From Desulfuromonadaceae bacterium (GTDB taxonomy: Bacteria > Desulfobacterota > Desulfuromonadia > Desulfuromonadales > SZUA-540): DNA of 6,762 nucleotides. The translations under genes and the position numbers were made by a program. This document shows, in pieces, positions 1 through 4,734 of this stretch. The DNA lies in contig QKGY01000171.1 in NCBI GenBank assembly GCA_003250235.1, positions 1 through 6,762 of the forward strand, written 5' to 3'. Numbering within the stretch: position 1 is the first letter of the stretch; each line of letters starts with the position of its first letter. The notes beneath the pieces were generated by a model, which had not been told where the DNA came from, ran no database searches, and worked only from the letters and a program-made list of their open reading frames with translations.

Positions 1-141
1 TGTTACGGTACCGGCCTCTTTGACGAAATCGCCAAAGGTGCTATCGGTCAGGGTATCCAGAAAGCGAATGTCGTATTTTGCCGCCATCGCCGTTCCGGTG
101 CACAAAAAAACCATCAAACCTGCCAGTAGAAATTTCCTCAT
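1..141 (-). CDS. Secreted protein of unknown function, N-terminal part only
   Basis: Only the first 47 codons are inside the window; the gene runs off the left edge on the minus strand. The ATG at 141 is preceded by a perfect Shine-Dalgarno (AAGGAGG, 154-148) with a 6-base spacer, which makes the start convincing. Residues 1-20 form a classic signal peptide: basic MRK, a hydrophobic core to about residue 18, and an Ala-Met-Ala cleavage site before AKYD. The Cys at 14 lies within the hydrophobic core and does not form a lipobox, so cleavage by signal peptidase I is expected. The mature start (AKYDIRFLDTLTDSTFGDFV) reminds me of a conserved exported, possibly outer-membrane, family in Geobacter-like bacteria, but this is only an impression. 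Secretion is well supported; function cannot be assigned from this fragment. A sigma-54-like element lies about 95 bases upstream. Confidence 0.8.
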   Translation of the reverse strand, partial: MRKFLLAGLMVFLCTGTAMAAKYDIRFLDTLTDSTFGDFVKEAGTVT

Positions 142-179
142 CCTAATCCTCCTTATTCCTTTAAAATGATGGCCGCAAC

Positions 180-210
180 CGTACAAACGATGTTGGCGTG
201 AGGGTGTACG
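180..210. repeat. Inverted repeat in the leader of the secreted-protein gene
   Basis: CGTACA (180-185) and TGTACG (205-210) are perfect complements separated by 19 bases. The repeat lies between the putative sigma-54-like element and the start codon at 141, so on the minus strand it would be a stem-loop in the 5' untranslated leader, or else a protein-binding dyad. A 6-bp stem with a large loop can occur by chance. I see no match to a riboswitch class that I know. Confidence 0.3.
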
Positions 211-233
211 AACCGGGTGTCAGGGGGAGGCTA

Positions 234-250
234 TTCAATTAAGGTGCCAA
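234..250 (-). promoter_or_regulatory. Sigma-54-like -24/-12 promoter element
   Basis: Read on the minus strand, 250-244 is TTGGCAC and 238-234 is TTGAA, separated by 5 bases. This places the GG of the -24 box and the G of the -12 box at exactly the spacing of sigma-54 (RpoN) promoters (TGGCAC-N5-TTGC). The -24 half is perfect; the -12 half has GA where GC is usual, which weakens the call. Transcription would start near 222-224, giving a leader of about 80 bases before the secreted-protein start at 141. RpoN promoters are common in the Desulfuromonadia. I see no better sigma-70 promoter in this gap. Confidence 0.4.
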
Positions 251-258
251 TAAAACTC

Positions 259-289
259 AGACCAAAAACCCCTAGTGATATTCTGGTCT
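259..289. repeat. Inverted repeat upstream of the -24/-12 element
   Basis: AGACCA (259-264) and TGGTCT (284-289) are perfect complements separated by 19 bases. On the minus strand the dyad ends about 8 bases upstream of the sigma-54-like -24 box. It could be a regulator-binding site, or part of the 3' end of the U32 transcript that comes from the right. There is no T-tract after it, so it is not a typical terminator. Confidence 0.3.
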
Positions 290-314
290 TTCACAGATCC
301 AACAGGACCCGAGT

Positions 315-338
315 GAAACGTTTCCGGCCAAAGGGCCG
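315..338 (-). terminator. Weak hairpin and palindrome downstream of the U32 gene
   Basis: CGGCC (325-329) and GGCCG (334-338) form a 5-bp GC stem around AAAG, and the perfect 10-bp palindrome GAAACGTTTC (315-324) adjoins it. This lies 26 bases past the stop of the U32 gene on its strand, where a terminator is expected. No T-run follows the stem, so intrinsic termination would be weak. Read-through into the secreted-protein gene, or Rho-dependent termination, is equally possible. Confidence 0.25.
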
Positions 339-363
339 ACGACAACGACCGTTTTTGCCATTT

Positions 364-1599
364 TCAGGCACCGGGCTCCGGCATCGGAGAGTTCTTTTCC
401 CGCCTCAGAATATCTCCCTTTCGCGCCCCATCCGGCAAGCCCATCAGAATCCTCGCATTGGGTTGCGCAACCTCGACCGGATTCCCATCGAGGTTTGACA
501 GATCTTCCGCGATCAGGAAGGCGTTACGCATCCCGGGTCCGATCAACTCCAGCTTCTCTCCGGGGAAAAACCGGTTACGGCACTCGACCAGCGCCCTTCC
601 ATCTTCGGTCATCTCCCGGACAATACCGACAAAGTCGTAGGTCCGTTGGTAACGGGAGTCGGCGGCATGCACCACCGCATCTTCCGGTTCGAACAGAAAT
701 CCCGTGTCATAGGGGCGGTGACTGACCTTGTCCAGCTCCTCCACCCAAGCGGGGTCAACCATATAGGTGTGAGGGTCGGCAAGATAGCGATCGAGGGCCG
801 CCCGGTACACCCGGGTAACGGCAGCCACGTAATAAAGGGTTTTCATACGCCCTTCGATCTTCAAGCTGTCGACCCCGGCCTGGATCAGAGCCGGCAGGTG
901 CTGCACCAGACAGAGATCCCGGCTGTTCATCACATAGGTTCCCCGGCTGTCCTCCTCGATCGGGAAATACTGGCCGGGGCGGGTCTCCTCCACCAGAGCA
1001 TATCCCCAGCGACACGGATGCGCACAGGCCCCGGCGTTGGCACTGCGACCGGTCAGCGCCGACGAGAGGAGACAGCGCCCGGAGTAGGCCACACACATGG
1101 CCCCGTGGACAAAGACTTCGAGTTCCAGGCTGGTTTCACGACGGACCCGCCCGATCTCTTCCAGCGAAAGCTCCCGGGCGAGATTGACCCGTCGAACCCC
1201 CGCCTGACGCCAGAACTCGGCGGCCTGGGCATTGGTGGTGTTGGCCTGGGTCGAAAGATGAATTTCCATCAAAGGATCATTTTGGCGCACCACATGCAAG
1301 GCTCCCGGGTCAGACACGATATAGGCGTCGATTTCCAAGGGACGAAGCTCTTCCAAGTAGCTTTCGAGGGCAGGAATTTCCCCTGGGCGCAGATAGGCAT
1401 TCAGGGTCAGATAGAGTTTTTTACCCCGCGCACGGGTCAAGTCCCGGGCTCGGGAGAGCTGTTCGAGAGAGAAATTGGCCGCCATGGCCCGCAGGCCGAA
1501 CTGACTGCCGCCGACATAGACGGCGTCGGCCCCGTAATCGAGGGCCACTTCCAGCTTCTCCATATCTCCAGCGGGTACGAGAAGTTCAGGCGTTGTCAT
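364..1599 (-). CDS. trhP: U32-family protein, probable tRNA hydroxylation factor TrhP
   Basis: The protein has 411 residues, counted from the ATG at 1599. The N-terminus (MTTPELLVPAGDMEKLEVAL) and AVYVGG are hallmarks of the U32 family, once called collagenase-like peptidases. The family signature is at 161-176, EVFVHGAMCVAYSGRC. Cysteines at 169, 176, 192, 196 and 230 match, as I recall, the spacing of the 4Fe-4S ligands of UbiU-type U32 proteins, so an iron-sulfur cluster is likely. SLKIEGRMK (245-253) is another conserved block. The last 90 or so residues (from about 322, FVGIVREM) look like the extra C-terminal beta domain of the longer members. Length and this domain favour TrhP (YegQ/YrrO), which uses prephenate to hydroxylate uridine-34 of certain tRNAs; RlhA or UbiU are less likely. 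TrhP versus another U32 subgroup remains inference. It is divergent from cpoB and has its own promoter. Confidence 0.85.
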   Translation of the reverse strand: MTTPELLVPAGDMEKLEVALDYGADAVYVGGSQFGLRAMAANFSLEQLSRARDLTRARGKKLYLTLNAYLRPGEIPALESYLEELRPLEIDAYIVSDPGALHVVRQNDPLMEIHLSTQANTTNAQAAEFWRQAGVRRVNLARELSLEEIGRVRRETSLELEVFVHGAMCVAYSGRCLLSSALTGRSANAGACAHPCRWGYALVEETRPGQYFPIEEDSRGTYVMNSRDLCLVQHLPALIQAGVDSLKIEGRMKTLYYVAAVTRVYRAALDRYLADPHTYMVDPAWVEELDKVSHRPYDTGFLFEPEDAVVHAADSRYQRTYDFVGIVREMTEDGRALVECRNRFFPGEKLELIGPGMRNAFLIAEDLSNLDGNPVEVAQPNARILMGLPDGARKGDILRREKNSPMPEPGA

Positions 1600-1608
1600 T
1601 GAGAAAAG

Positions 1609-1615
1609 CTCCTCC
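1609..1615 (-). promoter_or_regulatory. Ribosome binding site that fixes the U32 start
   Basis: On the minus strand 1615-1609 reads GGAGGAG, followed by 9 bases and then ATG at 1599-1597. An in-frame GTG at 1617 overlaps this Shine-Dalgarno and has no site of its own, so the shorter 411-residue form is the better annotation. Homologous U32 proteins also begin a few residues before the PELLVPAG block. Confidence 0.75.
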
Positions 1616-1631
1616 ACGGATGATGGCGGGC

Positions 1632-1640
1632 ACTATAGCA
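1632..1640 (-). promoter_or_regulatory. Extended -10 promoter for the U32 gene
   Basis: Read on the minus strand, 1640-1632 is TGC followed by TATAGT: a good -10 hexamer with the TGn extension that can substitute for a -35 box. No recognisable -35 hexamer is present at 16-18 bp. Transcription would begin near 1626, giving a leader of about 27 bases to the ATG at 1599. The upstream part overlaps the palindrome at 1639-1663, so a protein bound there could block this promoter. Confidence 0.5.
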
Positions 1641-1663
1641 CAAATCCCCCAGGGGATTCTGTG
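1639..1663. repeat. Imperfect palindrome between divergent promoters, candidate operator
   Basis: CACA-AATCCCC (1639-1649) pairs with GGGGATT-c-TGTG (1652-1663), giving 11 complementary pairs with one unpaired C at 1659 and only CA at the centre. No T-tract follows on either strand, so a terminator is unlikely. It overlaps the TGn of the minus-strand promoter and ends 21 bases before the plus-strand -35 box. This placement is typical of a regulator site shared by divergent genes. The regulator is unknown. Confidence 0.5.
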
Positions 1664-1684
1664 CCCGGCGCCTCCCTTTGACGC

Positions 1685-1711
1685 TTGACAGGTGTGTGAA
1701 AACCCTATAAT
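1685..1711 (+). promoter_or_regulatory. Sigma-70-type promoter for cpoB and the LysM gene
   Basis: TTGACA (1685-1690) and TATAAT (1706-1711) are both perfect consensus hexamers. The spacer is 15 bp, shorter than the optimal 17, which would moderate strength. A second TTGACG (1679-1684) precedes the first, but its spacer would be 21 bp. Transcription would start near 1718, giving a leader of about 52 bases. Confidence 0.65.
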
Positions 1712-1731
1712 TTTAAGTGTGTTTTGCCAAA

Positions 1732-1745
1732 CCTCCTTCAGGAGG
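1732..1745 (+). other. Small leader hairpin containing an SD-like sequence
   Basis: CCTCC (1732-1736) pairs perfectly with GGAGG (1741-1745) around a TTCA loop, in the predicted 5' leader of cpoB. The GGAGG arm is a strong Shine-Dalgarno-like sequence, but it lies 24 bases before the ATG, too far to serve cpoB directly; the local site is AAGGTGA at 1760-1766. A T6 run follows 6 bases after the stem. The stem is too short to be a confident terminator. Confidence 0.35.
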
Positions 1746-1769
1746 CCGGTATTTTTTCAAAGGTGACCC

Positions 1770-2453
1770 ATGCGTAAACTTCCCATTTTTTCCCTGCTCT
1801 GCCTTCTGGGGGCCACCCTGTCGGGTTGTGCCGTCCCCTCCGCACCTACCGCCAACCAGGCTGACGTGACCGCGTCGCTAACCCGGCTTGAAAACGAACA
1901 GCAAGCTCTCATACAGCGTATGGACCGTTTTCAGGACAACATGCTGCTGCTGGAAGCCAGGGTTCACGACCATCAGAAAGTGATCGACGAAATGCGCCAG
2001 GCCCTTGCAGCGCAAAAAGTCACTCCCTCCGGGCAAAAGACGGCAACTCAGGGTGAATCGACGACAACCGCTGCGCAGGGAACCCCCAGCCTCTCTCCTA
2101 CGGAAATCTACCTGAAAGCCTTCGGCGACTACGCATCGGGACGATACCCCCAGGCGATCTCCGGATTTGAAACCTTCCTGCGGACCTATCCCACCAACGA
2201 CTACGCCAGCAATGCCCAGTATTGGCTGGGCGAATGCTATTTCGCACAGAAACAGTACGCCCGGGCGGTCGAGGAGTTCCAGAAGATGGCCACCAGTTAT
2301 CCGAAAGCGGCCAAAACCCCCGACGCCCTTTTCAAAAAAGCCGAAGCTCTGCAGAAAATGAACCTGACGGAGCAGGCGGAGCAAGCCCATCAGGAATTGC
2401 AACGGCTTTACCCGGACAGTGCGGCAGCCCGAAAGCCCCTGCCCGCCCAATAA
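1770..2453 (+). CDS. cpoB: CpoB/YbgF-type periplasmic TPR lipoprotein
   Basis: The protein has 227 residues. It opens with a signal sequence ending in a lipobox, LSGC (17-20), so Cys20 should be lipidated; Ala21 (not Asp) favours the outer membrane. Residues about 33-80 are rich in heptad-like Leu, Gln and Glu and form a probable coiled coil (the YbgF trimerisation region). A Ser/Thr/Gln linker (81-108) follows, then TPR units from about 110 to 222 (GDYASGRYPQAISGFETFLR, YWLGECYFAQKQYARAVEEF, then a third). CpoB coordinates peptidoglycan synthesis with Tol-Pal constriction of the outer membrane at division. E. coli CpoB is a soluble periplasmic protein, so lipidation here is a difference. No tol or pal gene is in view: it has its own promoter and leads a two-gene unit with the LysM gene 40 bases downstream. 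Family assignment is firm; the exact partner is inferred. Confidence 0.85.
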   Translation: MRKLPIFSLLCLLGATLSGCAVPSAPTANQADVTASLTRLENEQQALIQRMDRFQDNMLLLEARVHDHQKVIDEMRQALAAQKVTPSGQKTATQGESTTTAAQGTPSLSPTEIYLKAFGDYASGRYPQAISGFETFLRTYPTNDYASNAQYWLGECYFAQKQYARAVEEFQKMATSYPKAAKTPDALFKKAEALQKMNLTEQAEQAHQELQRLYPDSAAARKPLPAQ

Positions 2454-2493
2454 GAAAACCGGTTAACATCTTTTTCGATAACAGGGGGAATTC

Positions 2494-3513
2494 ATGACCA
2501 TCAAAAAACTACTTCTGCTGAGCTGCCTGCTGTTGCTGCCCCTTACGGCCCTCGGTGCCGACAAACCCCAGACCTACGTCATCAAGAAGGGCGACACCCT
2601 GTGGGGCATCTCGGAGAAATTCCTCAAGGACCCCGATTACTGGCCCAGCCTGTGGTCCAACAATCCGTTCATCCGCAACCCGCACCTGATCTATCCCGGC
2701 CAGAAGATCGCCATCCGTGACGGGCGGCTGGAAATTCTTCCGTCGCAATCGGAACAGGCCCAAGCCACGGCTCAGGAACCCGAAACGCTGGAAACGGCCA
2801 TCGAAAAAGCCGGGATCGAACCCCAGGAGGAAATCACCGTCTCCACCTTGGGCGGAGCGACAGGTTTCGTGTCTTCCTCGCAGCTTGAAACCTTGGGGAC
2901 ACTGGTCGATACCATCGACAACCGCCTGCTCATGGCCACTGGAGAAACTGTCTTTGTGGAGATGAAAAACCTGGAAGGCGCCAAACCCGGTGATCGTTTT
3001 CTTCTCATCGACGTCGGCGAGGAGGTCACCCACCCCGTAACCGGCAAAGTCGTGGGCAAGCGCATTACCAAACTCGGCACGGTGGAACTGACCCAGATCA
3101 ACCAGGATGTCGCCACGGGGGTTATCACCTCGGCGAACAGTGAAATCAACCGGGGGGCGTTGCTTCTCCCCCTGGAGGAGCACCCCCTTGAAGTCACGCT
3201 GAAGAAATCCTCGTCCGAAATCTCGGGCTATCTTGTGGATGCCTCAGAAGGAAAAATCGCCCTGAGTCAATACGACGTCATCTACCTGGACCTGGGGGAA
3301 AAAGATGGCATCCAGAACGGCAACCTGCTCTACATCACCCGCACCCGCAAAGCGACCGATCTGGCGGATGTCCGCAAGGACCTGATCCTTCCGGACGTTC
3401 TGCTCGGCACGGCCGTGGTGATCGAAACCCATGCCGACACCTCTGCGGCCCTGGTGCTCAAATCCGCCTTCCCTCTGTATCGAGGGGACCGTGTGATGAC
3501 GATCATGGAGTAA
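2494..3513 (+). CDS. Secreted LysM protein with duplicated C-terminal domain
   Basis: The protein has 339 residues. AGGGGGA at 2483-2489 is a good ribosome binding site for the ATG. Residues 1-21 are a signal peptide (hydrophobic Leu-rich core, cleavage near ALG|AD). A single LysM domain spans about 27-74: TYVIKKGDTLWGIS, an insert with two Trp (DPDYWPSLWSNNP), then the closing HLIYPGQKIAI. LysM domains bind peptidoglycan N-acetylglucosamine chains, so it should sit at the cell wall. An acidic/Gln-rich linker (82-115) follows. Residues 135-226 and 245-336 appear to be two copies of one beta-rich domain (both open GxLVD, both end with an LGT to RG block of identical length). No catalytic peptidase or hydrolase motif is visible, so it looks like a binding or scaffold protein. 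It is probably cotranscribed with cpoB, suggesting a shared envelope role. The precise function is unknown. Confidence 0.85.
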   Translation: MTIKKLLLLSCLLLLPLTALGADKPQTYVIKKGDTLWGISEKFLKDPDYWPSLWSNNPFIRNPHLIYPGQKIAIRDGRLEILPSQSEQAQATAQEPETLETAIEKAGIEPQEEITVSTLGGATGFVSSSQLETLGTLVDTIDNRLLMATGETVFVEMKNLEGAKPGDRFLLIDVGEEVTHPVTGKVVGKRITKLGTVELTQINQDVATGVITSANSEINRGALLLPLEEHPLEVTLKKSSSEISGYLVDASEGKIALSQYDVIYLDLGEKDGIQNGNLLYITRTRKATDLADVRKDLILPDVLLGTAVVIETHADTSAALVLKSAFPLYRGDRVMTIME

Positions 3514-3553
3514 TTTCGGAAAGCGGTAAACGGACAAATCGACATGTCTTGAT

Positions 3554-3595
3554 GGAAAAGGGTTGAAGCGGCGTTTCAACCCTTTTCCTTTTGTT
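3554..3595 (+). terminator. Strong intrinsic terminator after the LysM gene
   Basis: A perfect 14-bp stem (3554-3567 with 3575-3588, GGAAAAGGGTTGAA and its complement) closes a 7-base loop and is followed by TTTTGTT (3589-3595). This is a textbook Rho-independent terminator for the cpoB-LysM unit, acting on the plus strand only. It ends 14 bases before the dprA start codon. Confidence 0.9.
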
Positions 3596-3598
3596 CCT

Positions 3599-3606
3599 GG
3601 GGGGGG
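3599..3606 (+). promoter_or_regulatory. G8 tract serving as the dprA ribosome binding site
   Basis: Eight consecutive G residues lie 3 bases before the ATG at 3610; no other Shine-Dalgarno is present, so part of this tract must act as the site. G-tracts of this length can slip during replication, and gain or loss of a G would alter the effective SD spacing. This is only a possibility. Confidence 0.5.
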
Positions 3607-3609
3607 ACC

Positions 3610-4707
3610 ATGACACATCATGAACAATGCTGGCTGCGCCTGCACCTGACACCGGGGCTGGGCCGGGTCGGAATCTTCCGGCTCATGCAGGTTTTTGGAT
3701 CCGTGCAGGCGATTCTGGAAGCCTCCGCCGAGGAATGGATCGCGAGGTGTCGCATCCGCCCCAGCGCAGCCCGAAATCTACCGTCTGCCGATTGCGCCGA
3801 TTTCTGCCAGGCGGCTCGGCTTCTCGACGATCTCCGCGTTCGGATTGTCAGCTTTTGGGACGACGATCATTATCCCGCCCTGCTCAGAACCATTCACGAC
3901 CCTCCGGCCTTGCTGTATGTCCGGGGAGATTTCGACGGCCCGGAAGCATTTGCGATCGTCGGCTCCCGACGCGCAACCCCTGCGGCCCAGACTTTTACCG
4001 AAGAAATCGCCTCGGCCCTGGCATCCCATGACATCGCCATCGTCAGCGGATTGGCCCGGGGGATTGACGCCTGCGCCCACCGCGGTGCGCTGAACGCCGC
4101 AGGCCGCACCCTGGCGGTGCTGGGCTGCGGCATTGACAGGATCTATCCGCCGGAAAACGCCCGGCTGTTCCACGCCATCCTGGAGCGCGGAGCGATCCTC
4201 AGCGAATACCCTCCCGGAACCCTGCCCCTTGCCGGCCACTTTCCCGCCAGGAACCGGATCATCAGCGGACTGGCCAAGGGGGTCCTGGTGGTGGAGGCGA
4301 CCGAAGGAAGCGGCTCCCTCATCACCGTGGATTTCGCCCTGCAGCAGGGCCGGGAGGTTTTCGCCGTCCCCGGGCCCGTGTATGCCGCCACCAGCACCGG
4401 TACCAACGCGCTGATCAAGGACGGAGCCCGGGTAGTCACGGAAGCGGCCGACATCCTGGACGTGCTCTGGCCGCAAAAACCGTCGAGAACCGTTCGATAC
4501 CAGCAGGAATCATTGGCGGCCACCCTCGACGACCAGGCGCTCAGGGTCTATGGCAGCCTGGCCTACGAACCGCTGCACATCGATGAATTAGCGCAGAAAA
4601 GTGGCTTGACACCTATGGAGGTTTCCGCTATTTTACTGCACCTAGAACTCCAGGGGGGTGTCAAACAGCTCCCCGGGATGCGCTACATACGCAGCGGAGG
4701 ACCGTAA
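3610..4707 (+). CDS. dprA: DNA processing protein DprA
   Basis: The protein has 365 residues, a usual length. DprA binds incoming single-stranded DNA and loads RecA on it during natural transformation, in the cytoplasm; it is also present in many bacteria not known to be competent. Residues about 5-60 form the N-terminal helical domain (LTPGLGRVGIFRLMQVFG). The Rossmann-like DprA core runs from about 95 to 290: AIVGSRRAT (115-123), IVSGLARGIDACAH (144-157), LGCGIDRIYPPEN (171-183), FPARNRIISGL (211-221), EATEGSGSLIT (229-239), FAVPGPV (251-257). Residues about 305-362 form the winged-helix-like C-terminal domain (LHIDELAQKSGLTPMEVSAI). smg follows after 27 bases and topA after it, a common order. 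It starts directly after a strong terminator and has no obvious promoter of its own. All motifs are intact. Confidence 0.95.
   Translation: MTHHEQCWLRLHLTPGLGRVGIFRLMQVFGSVQAILEASAEEWIARCRIRPSAARNLPSADCADFCQAARLLDDLRVRIVSFWDDDHYPALLRTIHDPPALLYVRGDFDGPEAFAIVGSRRATPAAQTFTEEIASALASHDIAIVSGLARGIDACAHRGALNAAGRTLAVLGCGIDRIYPPENARLFHAILERGAILSEYPPGTLPLAGHFPARNRIISGLAKGVLVVEATEGSGSLITVDFALQQGREVFAVPGPVYAATSTGTNALIKDGARVVTEAADILDVLWPQKPSRTVRYQQESLAATLDDQALRVYGSLAYEPLHIDELAQKSGLTPMEVSAILLHLELQGGVKQLPGMRYIRSGGP
4606..4634 (+). promoter_or_regulatory. Sigma-70-type promoter inside dprA, for smg (and topA)
   Basis: TTGACA (4606-4611) and TATTTT (4629-4634) are separated by exactly 17 bp within the 3' end of dprA. 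The start would be near 4641, about 94 bases before the smg start codon. The -10 region forces a TTA Leu codon (ATT-TTA), unusual among the mostly CTG/CTC Leu codons of this gene, which fits selection on the DNA rather than on the protein. Confidence 0.55.
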
Positions 4708-4724
4708 CCCTGCCAACTTAATGC

Positions 4725-4729
4725 GGGAG
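4725..4729 (+). promoter_or_regulatory. Ribosome binding site supporting a TTG start for smg
   Basis: GGGAG is followed by 5 bases (TTTTC) and then TTG at 4735, an ideal spacing. The nearby ATG at 4721 is in another frame and meets a stop after 5 codons, so it cannot start the gene. The first in-frame ATG within smg (4879) would remove about 48 residues of the conserved N-terminus. Confidence 0.7.
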
Positions 4730-4734
4730 TTTTC

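Noticed and set aside
142..234. Riboswitch (for example a cyclic di-GMP class) in the leader of the secreted-protein gene
   Set aside because: These leaders are common in related bacteria, but I could not find the conserved core sequences of any class that I know; only a simple dyad is present.
217..498. A 93-codon plus-strand frame across the gap left of the U32 gene
   Set aside because: Arg/Pro/Ser-rich translation, no clear biological motif, and its 3' half is antisense to the U32 gene.
646..1602. A 318-codon open frame on the plus strand opposite the U32 gene
   Set aside because: It is antisense to a clear U32 protein, has a His/Gly/Arg-rich composition typical of the reverse frame of a GC-rich gene, and has no ribosome site or recognisable motif.
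1751..1777. Possible leader peptide after GGAGG at 1741-1745, from ATT (1751) to TAA (1775-1777)
   Set aside because: It needs an ATT start, and the GGAGG would be in a hairpin. There is too little evidence to list it as a gene.
2457..2467. AACCGGTT/GTTAAC palindromes between cpoB and the LysM gene
   Set aside because: They are short, have no T-tract or promoter context, and are expected by chance in a 40-base gap.
3778..4476. Open frames on the minus strand within dprA (and similar ones within cpoB at 1878-2450 and LysM at 2509-3183)
   Set aside because: Each lies opposite a confidently identified gene, and none shows family motifs or a convincing start.
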